Source: Micromonospora halotolerans
GTDB taxonomy: Bacteria > Actinomycetota > Actinomycetes > Mycobacteriales > Micromonosporaceae
Length of the DNA stretch: 64,000 bases
Direction of reading: 5' to 3'
Assembly (NCBI RefSeq): GCF_032108445.1
Contig: NZ_CP134876.1
Location: 992,001 to 1,056,000, forward strand
The notes under the pieces were generated by a model that saw only the letters and a list, made by a program, of their open reading frames with translations, was not told where the DNA came from and searched no databases. Position numbers and translations under genes: made by a program. The stretch's first letter is position 1. The number at the start of each line of letters is the position of its first letter. Shown here piece by piece: positions 17,197 through 26,006 of the stretch.

Positions 17197-18522
17197 TCAC
17201 GCGTGGGTGGGCAGCTCGATGCCGACCCGGGTCGGACCGCCGGGCGGACTGTGCACGCGCATCCGGCCGTCCACGACGGCGATGCGGCGGGCCAGGCCGG
17301 ACAGGCCGGGGCCGTCCGGGTCCGCCCCGCCGACGCCGTCGTCCTCGACGGTCAGCGTCAGGCGCTCGCCGGATCCGGCGACGGCGAGCCCGACGCGGGT
17401 CGCCCGGCTGTGTTTGGCCGCGTTCGCGAGCAGCTCGGCGGCGCAGAAGTAGGCGATGGTCTCGATGGCGGGTGCCGGGCGGTCGGGCAGGTCGACCGTC
17501 ACCGCGACCGGGATGGCGCTGCTCGTCGCGAGCGTCGCCAGGGCGTCGCCGAGACCGTTGTCGAGGACCGGCGGGTGGATCCCGCGCACCAGGTCGCGCA
17601 GGTCGCCGAGGGCGTCCTTCGCTCCCCGGTGGGCGAGCGCGACCAGCTCGCGGGCCTGGGCGAGGTCGGGTGGCGGGCCGTCGACACCGAGCTTCTCGGT
17701 CGCCATGCCCAGGTTCATCGCCAGCGTGGCGAGCCGGATCTGCGCGCCGTCGTGCAGGTCCCGTTCCAGCCTGCGCATCATCGTGGCCGCGTCGTCGATC
17801 GCGCGGGCCCGGGTGACCTGCAGTTCGCGTACCCGCTCGGCGAGCCGGCGCGGACCGAGCAGCCGGCGCAGCGCGGCGAGGTCCGCCGTCGTACCGGCCC
17901 GCATCAGCCACGGCGCGACCAGCAGCATGGCGAGGCCGGCCGCGGCGATGAGGAACGTCCCGGCGAACGTCCGCGCGCCGATGGTGCCGAACGGCGTGAG
18001 CGCCCACACCGGCCCGAGCCGCGTTCCGGCCGGGTGGTTGCGGAACAGCGGCCACCACACCGGGTAGCTGAGGTTGACCAGGCCGAACACGTAGCAGAAC
18101 GCGCCGTAGCCCTCGGGGATGGCCAGTGGCACCTTGAGCAGGCCGTACCCGACGGCGCGCCAGCCCGGTCCGTCGGCGACCACGGCGCCGATCCGCTTCG
18201 AGACCCGGGGCGGCGGGGCGTCCACGCGCACGTCGAGCAGCCGGTCCGCGAGTGAGCGGTGCACGGCTCCCATCGCGCGCCCGATCGGGGCGGCCAGCCC
18301 GACCAGGAGCGCGACGGTGAGCGGGAACAGGACCAGGAACATCGGTGCGACGGCCGGTGCGGGCCGGTCGGACAGGGCGCCGGTCGCCCAGAGGACGAGG
18401 ACGCCCAGGGCCGGCACGATCGCCGGTGCGGTCAGGATCGCGGCCGCGCTGACCACGCCGGCGACGCAGAACACCGCCCGGCGCAGGGCCAGCGTGGTGA
18501 ACGGGGCGCGCAACGCGGTCAT
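17197..18522 (-). CDS. NarL-type membrane sensor histidine kinase
   Basis: 441 residues from ATG 18522; a GTG at 18543 is an alternative start inside the 17-bp duplication. The N-terminal half has about four TM segments (starting near VFCVAGVVSAAAILTAP, FLVLFPLTVALLVGLA, CYVFGLVNLSY and FLIAAAGLAMLLVAPWL). The dimerisation/phosphoacceptor region is HisKA_3, with the phospho-His in RRLERDLHDGAQ (~257). The ATP-binding domain has N-box AAELLANAAKHS and G-box VEDDGVGG and SGLARR. There is no large extracellular domain, so the signal is likely sensed in the membrane or through the cognate ABC transporter. The response regulator follows after 14 bases. Confidence 0.93.
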   Translation of the reverse strand: MTALRAPFTTLALRRAVFCVAGVVSAAAILTAPAIVPALGVLVLWATGALSDRPAPAVAPMFLVLFPLTVALLVGLAAPIGRAMGAVHRSLADRLLDVRVDAPPPRVSKRIGAVVADGPGWRAVGYGLLKVPLAIPEGYGAFCYVFGLVNLSYPVWWPLFRNHPAGTRLGPVWALTPFGTIGARTFAGTFLIAAAGLAMLLVAPWLMRAGTTADLAALRRLLGPRRLAERVRELQVTRARAIDDAATMMRRLERDLHDGAQIRLATLAMNLGMATEKLGVDGPPPDLAQARELVALAHRGAKDALGDLRDLVRGIHPPVLDNGLGDALATLATSSAIPVAVTVDLPDRPAPAIETIAYFCAAELLANAAKHSRATRVGLAVAGSGERLTLTVEDDGVGGADPDGPGLSGLARRIAVVDGRMRVHSPPGGPTRVGIELPTHA

Positions 18523-18532
18523 CGGCCCATTG

Positions 18533-18566
18533 TCACCGGTCACGCGTCGTCACCGGTCACGCGTCG
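18533..18566. repeat. 17-bp perfect tandem duplication
   Basis: TCACCGGTCACGCGTCG occurs twice in direct contact (18533-18549 and 18550-18566), at the junction between the end of the ABC permease gene and the start of the kinase gene. The permease stop codon lies in the second copy. A slippage duplication is the simplest explanation. Confidence 0.9.
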
Positions 18567-19327
18567 CGCCAGCGGAGCAGCACGCCCCCGCACACGATCA
18601 CCACCGCCGCGTACCCGCACATCAGCAGCACGCTGATCCAGCCGGCGAACAACCCGGGTATGGGCGAGGTCACCGCGATCGAGTTGAGCAGCATCAGCAG
18701 CGGGACGAAGCGGCCGACCGCGATTCCGCTCTCGCCGAACAGGCCGGCCACGATCATCGGGACGAACATCAGACCGAACAGCGTGCCGATCGCGGCGCCC
18801 GAGTGCCGCACGATCGCCCCGATGCCGACCCCGATCAGCGCGGTGGCGCCCAGGTACACGCCGGTCAGCACGACGGCGCGCAGGATCGGCGGGTCGCCGA
18901 GGGAGGCGGCCGGGATGGCGGTGCCGCGGATCGCGAGCTGCCCGCCCAGATAGCCGGCGAAGCTCGCGATCAGGCCGACGGTGAGCGCCGCGCCGCCGCA
19001 CACGGCGACCTTCGCGGCCAGGACGCTCCGCCGCCGCGGGACGGCGGCGAACGTCGAGCGGATCATCCCGCTGCCGTATTCGCCGGTCACCATCAGGACG
19101 CCGAGCGCGCCGAGGAGCAACTGGGCCAGAATGGCGCCGCCGAGGCTGTTGTTCAGGATCTGGGCGGCCGTGGCGACCGGGGTGTGCGATCGGTACCCGA
19201 GCCCCACCCCGACCCCGGCCGCGGCCATCGAGACCACCGACGCGATCGCCAGCCACCACGTCGACCGGACACTCCGCAGCTTGATCCGCTCCATCCGGGC
19301 CACGTGCCGGAATCCGTAACCGTTCAT
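18557..19327 (-). CDS. ABC-2 type transporter permease
   Basis: A 256-residue integral membrane protein with about six hydrophobic segments, among them WLAIASVVSMAAAGVGVGL, LAQLLLGALGVLMVTGEYGSG, LTGVYLGATALIGVGIGAI and LMFVPMIVAGLF. The segment MVTGEYGSGMIRSTFAAVPRR is a hallmark of small ABC-2 permeases. It overlaps the ATPase stop by 4 bases (ATGA), so it is coupled to it, and it is followed by the sensor kinase. Likely exports a peptide or lipid-like compound, or acts as part of a sensing complex with the kinase (inference). Confidence 0.9.
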   Translation of the reverse strand: MNGYGFRHVARMERIKLRSVRSTWWLAIASVVSMAAAGVGVGLGYRSHTPVATAAQILNNSLGGAILAQLLLGALGVLMVTGEYGSGMIRSTFAAVPRRRSVLAAKVAVCGGAALTVGLIASFAGYLGGQLAIRGTAIPAASLGDPPILRAVVLTGVYLGATALIGVGIGAIVRHSGAAIGTLFGLMFVPMIVAGLFGESGIAVGRFVPLLMLLNSIAVTSPIPGLFAGWISVLLMCGYAAVVIVCGGVLLRWRDA

Positions 19328-20049
19328 GACGCTCCCACTCCGCGATAGTCGGTGGCCTGCGAGGTGAGCCGGAAGAAGGCGTCCTCCAGGCTGTCGTCGC
19401 CGGCCGCGAGTTCGGCGACGGTCGTCTCGACCAGCAGCCGCCCACGGCCGATGACCACCAGCCGGTCCGCGGTCAGCGCCATCTCGGCGATCAGGTGGCT
19501 GGACACGAACACCGTCCGGCCTTCGGCGGCGAGTCCGCGCAGCAGGTCCCGGATCCAGCGGATGCCCTCCGGATCCAGTCCGTTGACCGGCTCGTCGAGC
19601 AGGAGGACGCCCGGGTCGCCGAGCAGGGCCACCGCGACGCCGAGCCGCTGGCGCATGCCGAGCGAGTACGTGCCGGCGCGCCGCGTCGCCGCGTCGGCGA
19701 GACCGACGATGCGCAGCACCTGCTCCACCCGGGAACCGGGGATGTCGTTGCTCGCGGCCAGGGCGGTCAGGTGCGCCCGGGCGCTGCGGCCGGGATGGAA
19801 CGCTCCGGCGTCGAGGAGCGCGCCGACCGTCCTCAACGGCCAGCTCAGGTTCCGGTACCGGACGCCACCGATCAGTGCCTCGCCACGGTCCGGGGCGTCC
19901 AGGCCGAGGATCATCCGCATCGTCGTCGACTTGCCGGATCCGTTGGGGCCGAGGAACCCGGTCACCACCCCCGGCTGGACCCGGACGCTCAACCCGTCGA
20001 CGGCGACCCGGCCGCCATAGCGTTTGGTCAGTTCACGTAGTTCGATCAC
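19324..20049 (-). CDS. ABC transporter ATP-binding protein
   Basis: A 241-residue ATPase that opens the operon with GTG 20049. Walker A is GFLGPNGSGKS (~31-41), the signature is YSLGMRQR (~128-135), Walker B is GVLLLDEPVNGLDPEG (~147-162) and the switch His is in FVSSHLIAE. The C-terminus ends in the regulatory extension of drug/lantibiotic-type exporters. It pairs with the permease downstream. A -10-like TAGCGT lies 7 bases before the GTG, so the transcript may be leaderless. Confidence 0.94.
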   Translation of the reverse strand: MIELRELTKRYGGRVAVDGLSVRVQPGVVTGFLGPNGSGKSTTMRMILGLDAPDRGEALIGGVRYRNLSWPLRTVGALLDAGAFHPGRSARAHLTALAASNDIPGSRVEQVLRIVGLADAATRRAGTYSLGMRQRLGVAVALLGDPGVLLLDEPVNGLDPEGIRWIRDLLRGLAAEGRTVFVSSHLIAEMALTADRLVVIGRGRLLVETTVAELAAGDDSLEDAFFRLTSQATDYRGVGAS

Positions 20050-20056
20050 ATGGTCG

Positions 20057-20062
20057 ACGCTA
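20057..20062 (-). promoter_or_regulatory. -10 element, probably leaderless, of the ABC/two-component operon
   Basis: TAGCGT on the minus strand matches the actinobacterial TANNNT pattern and ends 7 bases before the GTG start, with no ribosome site between. The -35 (TTCTGA, 17 bases further) is weak. Confidence 0.45.
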
Positions 20063-20178
20063 GGCAGTCCCGCGGGCGGTCAGAAGCCGGAAACCATCCG
20101 ACTCCGCCCGGGGGTTTTCCACCCCCCCCACGGGACGGCGGACGTGCGGCGCCGGGACGCCGACAGCCCTGAACAAGC

Positions 20179-20215
20179 GGCACCGCCCCCGGCCCGGACG
20201 GGCGGGGGCGGTGCC
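20179..20215 (-). terminator. Terminator of the MFS gene
   Basis: A perfect 13-bp stem GGCACCGCCCCCG / CGGGGGCGGTGCC (20179-20191 and 20203-20215), with a loop that can pair further. It starts 17 bases past the MFS stop and separates it from the ABC operon promoter. Confidence 0.75.
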
Positions 20216-20232
20216 GGGGGGAGCGGCGGTCG

Positions 20233-21738
20233 TCAGCCGGGGGCGCCGCCGGTGACCGGGGCGGGAGCGCCGGCGCCGCGCTGCGCCGGGACGCCGGCGT
20301 GCTCGGCGCTGAGCGGGGTGGCCAGTTCCTCCAGGGACTTCCCCTCGGCCCTCACGCCGAGGGTCAGCTCCACGAGGCCACCGATGATCATGACGGCGGC
20401 GCCGACCACGAACGCGACCACCGTGTCGCCGACCTTGCCGGTGCCGACCAGCTTGGCGAAGAGCAGCGGGCCGGTGATGCCGCCGGCGGCGGTGCCGATC
20501 GCGTAGAAGAACGCGATGGCCATGGCCCGGGTCTCCATGGGGAAGATCTCGCTGACCGTCAGGTACGCGGCGCTGGCGCCGGCGGAGGCGAAGAACAGCA
20601 CCACGCACCAGCAGGCGGTCATGGTGACCGCGGTGAGCACGCCCGAGTGGAACAGCCAGGCGGTGCCCAGCAGCAGCACGCCCGAGCCGATGTACGAGCC
20701 GGCGATCATCGGCACCCGGCCGACGGTGTCGAAGAGCCTGCCCAGCAGCAGCGGGCCGAGCAGGTTGCCGACCGCGATCACCGCGAAGTAGTAGCCGCTG
20801 TTGCCCGGCGGGACGTCGAAGAACGTCTGCAGGATCTGCGCGAAGCCGAAGGTGATCGCGTTGTAGAGGAACGCCTGCCCGATGAAGAGCGCGAAGCCCA
20901 GCGTGGCGCGCTTCGGGTAGCGGGCGAACAGGGTCCTGGCGATCTCCAGGAAGTTGGTGCTCTTCCGCTGCTTGATCTCGATCCAGTTGTCCGCCTCGGT
21001 GAGGTCCTTGCCGGTCTCCCGCTTCACCTCCGCCTCGACCGAGTCGACGAGATGGTTCGCCTCGTCGGCCCGGCCGTGGATGAACAACCACCGGGGGCTC
21101 TCCGGGACGTGCCGGCGGACCAGCAGGATCACCACGCCGAGCACGGCGCCCAGCCCGAACGCCACCCGCCAGCCGAGGTTGGTCGGCAGGCCGTTGAGCA
21201 GCGGCACGGTCAGCAGCGCGCCGAGCGCCGCGCCGAGCCAGAAGGTGCCGTTGATGATGATGTCGATGCGGCCGCGGTGCCGCGCCGGGATCAGCTCGTC
21301 GATCGCCGAGTTGATGGCCGCGTACTCGCCGCCGATGCCCATGCCGGTGAGGAACCGGAACAGGAAGAACCACCAGGTGTCGAACGCGAGCGCGGTCATC
21401 GCGGTGGCGACCAGGTAGAGCCCGAGGGTCAGCAGGAACAGCTTCTTGCGCCCGAACCGGTCGGTGAGCCAGCCGAAGAAGAGCGCGCCGGTGCAGGCGC
21501 CCGCCACGTAGAGCGCGGCGGCCAGGCCGGTGACCTGGCTCTGGGTGATGCTCAGGCCGCTGCCCGGCTCGGCCAGCTTGCCGGACAGGTTGCCGACGAT
21601 GGTCACCTCGAGGCCGTCGAGGATCCACACCGTGCCGAGGCCGATCACGATCATCCAGTGCCAGCGGGACCACGGCAGCCGGTCCAGGCGGGCCGGGACG
21701 TTGGTCCGTACGGTGCCGGTCCGCACGTCGGTGCTCAT
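20233..21738 (-). CDS. MFS transporter, sugar/metabolite:H+ symporter type
   Basis: A 501-residue 12-TM carrier of the sugar-porter/MHS-like branch. Start ATG 21738 has GGGAG upstream. TM1 carries WILDGLEVTIVG. Motif A after TM2 is GWLTDRFGRKKLFLLTLGLY, and the TM4 segment is RFLTGMGIGGEYAAINSAI. The central loop has VPESPRWLFIHGRADEANH. The second half repeats the pattern with GRLFDTVGRVPMIAGSY. Such carriers in actinomycetes take up organic acids, aromatic acids or sugars; the substrate is not predictable. It is a single-gene unit, bounded by terminators on both sides. Confidence 0.9.
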   Translation of the reverse strand: MSTDVRTGTVRTNVPARLDRLPWSRWHWMIVIGLGTVWILDGLEVTIVGNLSGKLAEPGSGLSITQSQVTGLAAALYVAGACTGALFFGWLTDRFGRKKLFLLTLGLYLVATAMTALAFDTWWFFLFRFLTGMGIGGEYAAINSAIDELIPARHRGRIDIIINGTFWLGAALGALLTVPLLNGLPTNLGWRVAFGLGAVLGVVILLVRRHVPESPRWLFIHGRADEANHLVDSVEAEVKRETGKDLTEADNWIEIKQRKSTNFLEIARTLFARYPKRATLGFALFIGQAFLYNAITFGFAQILQTFFDVPPGNSGYYFAVIAVGNLLGPLLLGRLFDTVGRVPMIAGSYIGSGVLLLGTAWLFHSGVLTAVTMTACWCVVLFFASAGASAAYLTVSEIFPMETRAMAIAFFYAIGTAAGGITGPLLFAKLVGTGKVGDTVVAFVVGAAVMIIGGLVELTLGVRAEGKSLEELATPLSAEHAGVPAQRGAGAPAPVTGGAPG

Positions 21739-21847
21739 GACGCGCTCCCGGTGACTGCGGTGGCCGGGGCGCGACGACGGGCCGCCGGCGTGAGCTGTTC
21801 GTCCATGGCGGCCCAGATGCCCCGCCGCCGCGGCCGTTAATCCTGCC

Positions 21848-21901
21848 GTGACACCTCCGTCACAGGGGGAAGGGCGGACCGGACCGGCCCGCCCTCCCCC
21901 G
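21848..21901 (-). terminator. Hairpin after MMPL gene plus GTGAC-N6-GTCAC dyad
   Basis: A G/C-rich imperfect hairpin (21865-21901) begins 12 bases after the MMPL stop and probably ends that transcript. Next to it, GTGAC-acctcc-GTCAC (21848-21863) forms a dyad about 110 bases upstream of the MFS start; it may be an operator for the MFS gene. Confidence 0.45.
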
Positions 21902-21912
21902 TCCCCCCGGAC

Positions 21913-24132
21913 TCAGCGGGCGCCGACCAGCTCCGGTGCGGGCGCGGGCGGCTCGGCCGGCGGGGTCGCCGCTCGGCCGCGCAGGAACCGCGGCGCCCAC
22001 CAGTTCGCGTCGCCAAGCAGGGTCATCAGCGAGGGCAGCACCACCGCCCGGATGATCGTGGCGTCCAGCAGGATCGCCGCGGCCAGCCCGATGCCGAGCT
22101 GCTTGAAGTCGATGGTGCTCAGCGTCGCGAAGATCGAGAACACCCCGACCATGACGATCGCCGCGCTGGTCACCACGCCCGCCGACGACGTGATCCCGTA
22201 CGCCACCGCGTCCTTGTTCGACATCCCCTGGCGGATGCCCTCCCGGATCCGGCTGACCACGAACACGTGGTAGTCCATGGAGAGCCCGAACAGCACCACG
22301 AACAGGAACATCGGCAGCCAGGTGACGATCGCGTCCATCGACGTGAAGCCGAGCAGCCCCTCCGCCCAGTCGCCCTGGAAGACCAGCACCAGCAGGCCGT
22401 ACGCGGCCCCGGCGGAGAGCAGGTTCAGCAGGATCGAGGTGAGCGCCACCACCACCGAGCGGAACGTCCACGCCATCACGAGGAAGGTCAGCGCCAGCAC
22501 GAAGGCCGCCACCAGGGGCAGCTTCGCCCAGATGTGGTCCGCGTAGTCCTCGCTGGCCGCCACGCCGCCGCCGACCGCGTACTCGACGCCGGGGATGCCG
22601 CCCAGCGCGGCCGGGACGAGGTCCTGGCGCAGCTCGTGCAGGGAGCGGGACGCCTCGTCGGTGCGGCTGGCGTACGGGGTGGCCACCTCCAGCACCGACA
22701 CCCGCCGGTCGGCCGACACCTGGATCTTCGGGCCGTCCCCCTCGGCCGGCGCGAAGAGCGGGTCGGCGGCGGCCCGGCCGGCCAGGCCGGTGAGCGCGGC
22801 CTTCACCCGGTCGGCCTGCTCGGCGGGCGCCCGCACCGCCACGGTGTGGCTGGTGCCGTTGCTCGGGAAGGCCGCGGTGAGCCGGTCGTACGCCTGCATG
22901 GCCGCGGTGGTGCGGGGCACGTCCTCCATGCCGGGGAACTTCAGCTTCATGCCGAGCGCCGGGGCGGCCAGGGCGAGCAGCAGCCCGACCGAGACCACCA
23001 GGGTGGCCAGTGGCGCGCGGAGCGCCGGCTTCAGCACGGCCGGCCAGAACCGGGGCCGGGCCGGCTGGCCGTGCCGCCCGACGCGCGGGGCGGTGAGGCG
23101 CCACAGCAGCGGCACCCGGGGCCGGTCGACCCAGCGGCCCAGCCGGGCCAGGAGCGCCGGCAGCACGGTCAGCGAGCCGATCACGGCGACCGCGACCACC
23201 AGGATGGAGCCGACGGCCAGCGACGAGAAGATGGCGTCCTGGGCGAGCAGCAGCCCGGCCATCGAGATGATCACGGCGGTGCCGGAGACCACCACGGCGT
23301 GCCCGGAGGTCTCCGCCGCGATCTCCACGGCGTCCAGCCCGGAGCGCCCCTTGGCCCGTTCCTCGCGTTCCCGGCGGACGTAGAACAGCGAGTAGTCCAC
23401 GCCGACCGCCATGCCGATCAGCAGGATGACGCTGGCCGTCGTGTCGGTGGCCGGCACCAGGTGCGAGGCGAGGGTGGAGAGGCCCATGGCGGCGGCCACC
23501 GAGGAGAGCGCGAGCAGCACCGGCACGCCGGCCGCGATGAGCGCGCCGAACGCGATGATCAGGATGGCCAGGGTGACCGGCAGGCTGAGCAGCTCGGCCC
23601 GCTTGAAGTCCTTGCCGAGGGTGTCATCGAGCGCCTGGCCGATCGACGGGCCGCCGACCTGCTCGACCCGCAGCGCCGGGTGCGACTCCTGGACCTTCGC
23701 GGTGGTGTCGCGCAGCGGCTGCACCCGGTCGGAGGCGGTCTCCGGGTCGCCCGACATGGTGATCGGCACGAGCACGGCGTTGCCGTCCCGGGACGGCATG
23801 GGCGCGCCCACCGAGGCCACCCCGTCGACCTGCCGGAGCCGGGCCGCCGCGTCGTCGGCGGCGGCCTTCGCGGCGGCCGGGTCCAGCGTGCCCGAGCGGG
23901 GCGTGATCAGCACGTTCTCGGTGGCCGGCTCGTGGAAGCCGCCACTGTCGACGATCAGCTGGGCCCGCCCGAACTCGCCGATCGCCTGGTCGTCGTCGGT
24001 CGCCTCGTTCAGGCCGGCGGCGTTGCCGCCGACGAAGCACACCGCCACGAACACCACCCAGAGCGCGATGGCGCGCCACGGGTGCTCCGCACTCCACCGT
24101 GCCAGCCGCACGGTCACCGGTCGCCTGCCCAT
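21913..24132 (-). CDS. MMPL/RND-family transporter
   Basis: 739 residues from ATG 24132, preceded by GGAGGGGG; in-frame sequence further upstream is not expected to be translated. It has the RND architecture: TM1 (AIALWVVFVAVCFVGGNAAG), a first extracytoplasmic loop (~60-200), five TMs, a second loop and the last TM bundle. The proton-relay motifs GMAVGVDYSLFYVRRERE and FGLSMDYHVFVVSRIREG are both intact. Mycobacterial MmpL proteins export lipids, and shorter actinomycete ones like this export lipids or antibiotics. No substrate gene is adjacent and it is a single-gene unit. Confidence 0.93.
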   Translation of the reverse strand: MGRRPVTVRLARWSAEHPWRAIALWVVFVAVCFVGGNAAGLNEATDDDQAIGEFGRAQLIVDSGGFHEPATENVLITPRSGTLDPAAAKAAADDAAARLRQVDGVASVGAPMPSRDGNAVLVPITMSGDPETASDRVQPLRDTTAKVQESHPALRVEQVGGPSIGQALDDTLGKDFKRAELLSLPVTLAILIIAFGALIAAGVPVLLALSSVAAAMGLSTLASHLVPATDTTASVILLIGMAVGVDYSLFYVRREREERAKGRSGLDAVEIAAETSGHAVVVSGTAVIISMAGLLLAQDAIFSSLAVGSILVVAVAVIGSLTVLPALLARLGRWVDRPRVPLLWRLTAPRVGRHGQPARPRFWPAVLKPALRAPLATLVVSVGLLLALAAPALGMKLKFPGMEDVPRTTAAMQAYDRLTAAFPSNGTSHTVAVRAPAEQADRVKAALTGLAGRAAADPLFAPAEGDGPKIQVSADRRVSVLEVATPYASRTDEASRSLHELRQDLVPAALGGIPGVEYAVGGGVAASEDYADHIWAKLPLVAAFVLALTFLVMAWTFRSVVVALTSILLNLLSAGAAYGLLVLVFQGDWAEGLLGFTSMDAIVTWLPMFLFVVLFGLSMDYHVFVVSRIREGIRQGMSNKDAVAYGITSSAGVVTSAAIVMVGVFSIFATLSTIDFKQLGIGLAAAILLDATIIRAVVLPSLMTLLGDANWWAPRFLRGRAATPPAEPPAPAPELVGAR

Positions 24133-24300
24133 ACCTGGGACCCCCTCCAGACGTCGGCCCTGTGCCGACCCCTGCTGACGGTAGGGAGCGGCGCGGGACC
24201 GGACATCGGGGAACGGCCCCCGCTCGTCCCCCATCCGGCAGGCTCCGGCCGGGCGGCCGGAACCGGGTCGGCCAACCGGACAGAACGGGATTTTCAGGGT

Positions 24301-24368
24301 ACGGCCCGGGGACCCGCCGGGCCGTGCCCGGCGAGGCACACGGGCGCAACCCCGAGCCGGCTCGGGGT
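24301..24368 (-). terminator. Two hairpins after mutM
   Basis: A perfect 20-bp palindrome ACCCCGAGCCGGCTCGGGGT (24349-24368) touches the mutM stop codon. A second stem ACGGCCCGG / CCGGGCCGT lies at 24301-24325. Together they probably end the rnc-mutM transcript before the MMPL promoter region. Confidence 0.65.
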
Positions 24369-25225
24369 CATCCCCGGAGGGTCCCCCGGGGGCGGGGCTG
24401 GCAGCGCGGGCAACTGTAGGACGACCGGTTCATGAACGCCTCGCGCCGGATCGGCGCCCCGCACCGCGGGCAGGGCTCCCCCTCCCGGCCGTACGCGTTC
24501 AGCGACCGGTCGAAGTAGCCGCTCTCGCCGTTGACGTTCACGTACAGCTCGTCGAAGCTGGTCCCGCCCTGCTTGATCGCCTCGCCGAGCACGTCCCGGA
24601 CGTGGCCGAGCAGCCGGGTGGCCGCCGGGGCGCTCAGCGCGTCGGTCGGCCGGGCGCCGTGCAGCTTGGCCCGCCAGAGCGCCTCGTCGGCGTAGATGTT
24701 GCCGACGCCGGAGATCAGCGTCTGGTCGAGCAGCGCCCGCTTCACCTCGGTGCGCCGCTTCCGCAGCGCGGCCACGAAGCCGGCGTCGGAGAACTCCGGG
24801 TCCATGGGGTCCCGGGCGATGTGCGCGATCTCGGCCGGCAGCTCCGCCCCGCCCTCCGAGACCGACAGCCCGCCGAACGTGCGCTGGTCGACGAAGCGCA
24901 GCTCCGGGCCGTCGTCGGCGAACCGGAACCGGACCCGCAGGTGCAGCTCGTCGGCCGCACCGACCGGCTGGAGCAGCAGCTGGCCGGACATGCCGAGGTG
25001 CCCGATGATGGCGTCCCCGCTGTCCAGCGGCAGCCACAGGTACTTGCCCCGGCGCCGCACGTCGGTGATCGTCCGGCCGGTCAGCACGTCGGCGAAGTGC
25101 TCGCCGCCCGGCTCGTGCCGGCGGACCGCCCGGGGGTGGCGCACCTCGACGGCGCTGATCCGCCGGCCGACGACCCACTGGGCCAGCCCCTGCCGGACGG
25201 TCTCGACCTCGGGCAGCTCAGGCAC
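24368..25225 (-). CDS. mutM: Formamidopyrimidine-DNA glycosylase
   Basis: A 285-residue Fpg that removes 8-oxoguanine and formamidopyrimidines and nicks the strand. The mature N-terminus [13 protein letters not shown] supplies the catalytic Pro and Glu (residues 2-3). The conserved Lys is in RRRGKYLWL. The helix-two-turn-helix region is [12 protein letters not shown], and the C-terminal zinc finger has [10 protein letters not shown] and CPRC. Its start overlaps the rnc stop by 8 bases, so it is coupled to rnc as in other actinomycetes. Confidence 0.97.
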   Translation of the reverse strand: MPELPEVETVRQGLAQWVVGRRISAVEVRHPRAVRRHEPGGEHFADVLTGRTITDVRRRGKYLWLPLDSGDAIIGHLGMSGQLLLQPVGAADELHLRVRFRFADDGPELRFVDQRTFGGLSVSEGGAELPAEIAHIARDPMDPEFSDAGFVAALRKRRTEVKRALLDQTLISGVGNIYADEALWRAKLHGARPTDALSAPAATRLLGHVRDVLGEAIKQGGTSFDELYVNVNGESGYFDRSLNAYGREGEPCPRCGAPIRREAFMNRSSYSCPRCQPRPRGTLRG

Positions 25226-26006
25226 GGCCGGCGCCCGACTCGGCGGGGTCGCCCACCTCCGCCTCGGCGGCGGACTTCGCGGCGGCCTCCGCCTCGGCCT
25301 GCTCGGTCAGCATCCGCCAGGCCGACTCGGCGGCCCGCTGCTCGGCCTCCTTCTTGCTGCGCCCCTCCGCGCCGCCGTAGCGGTTGCCGGCCACCACCAC
25401 CCAGGCCGTGAAGGTCTTGAGGTGGTCCGGGCCGGTGCCCTCGATCCGGTACTCCGGAACGCCCAGCCCCAGCGCGGCGGTCAGCTCCTGGAGGCTGGTC
25501 TTCCAGTCCAGCGCCGCGCCCCGGCCGGCCGACTCGGCCATCAGCGGGTCGAACAGGCGGTGGATCACGAGGGCCGCGGTGTCCAGGCCGTACTGGAGGT
25601 AGATCGCGCCGAGCAGCGCCTCCAGGGTGTCGGCCAGGATGCTGGCCTTGTCCCGGCCGCCGGTGGCCTCCTCGCCCTTGCCCAGCAGCAGGTACGCACC
25701 CAGCCCGTCCGGGCCGAGGCCGCGCGCCACGTCGGCGAGGGCGCGCATGTTGACCACGCTGGCCCGCAACTTGGCGAGCTGCCCCTCGGGCAGGTCCGGG
25801 TGGTTGTGGAAGAGCGCCGTGGTGATCACCACGCCGAGGACCGAGTCGCCGAGGAACTCCAGCCGCTCGTTGGTGGGCAGGCCGCCGTTCTCGTACGCGT
25901 ACGACCGGTGGGTCAGCGCGCGCTCCAGCAGTTCCGGGTCGAGCGACACCCCGAAGGCCGCCTCCAGGTGGCCGACGGGAGCACGCCGCCGCTTGTCGTT
26001 GGTCAT
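25218..26006 (-). CDS. rnc: Ribonuclease III
   Basis: A 262-residue RNase III that processes rRNA precursors and double-stranded mRNA. The catalytic domain has the signature [13 protein letters not shown] and a downstream [15 protein letters not shown] with its acidic metal ligands. The C-terminal double-stranded RNA-binding domain ends in [13 protein letters not shown], followed by an Ala/Glu-rich tail of ~30 residues. It overlaps plsX upstream by 4 bases (ATGA) and mutM downstream by 8, giving a tightly coupled rpmF-plsX-rnc-mutM operon. Confidence 0.97.
   Translation of the reverse strand: MTNDKRRRAPVGHLEAAFGVSLDPELLERALTHRSYAYENGGLPTNERLEFLGDSVLGVVITTALFHNHPDLPEGQLAKLRASVVNMRALADVARGLGPDGLGAYLLLGKGEEATGGRDKASILADTLEALLGAIYLQYGLDTAALVIHRLFDPLMAESAGRGAALDWKTSLQELTAALGLGVPEYRIEGTGPDHLKTFTAWVVVAGNRYGGAEGRSKKEAEQRAAESAWRMLTEQAEAEAAAKSAAEAEVGDPAESGAGRA

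Noticed and set aside
13204..24300. A genomic island or integrated element in the accessory stretch
   Set aside because: No integrase, transposase, terminal repeats or tRNA-end duplication seen; composition is like the rest.
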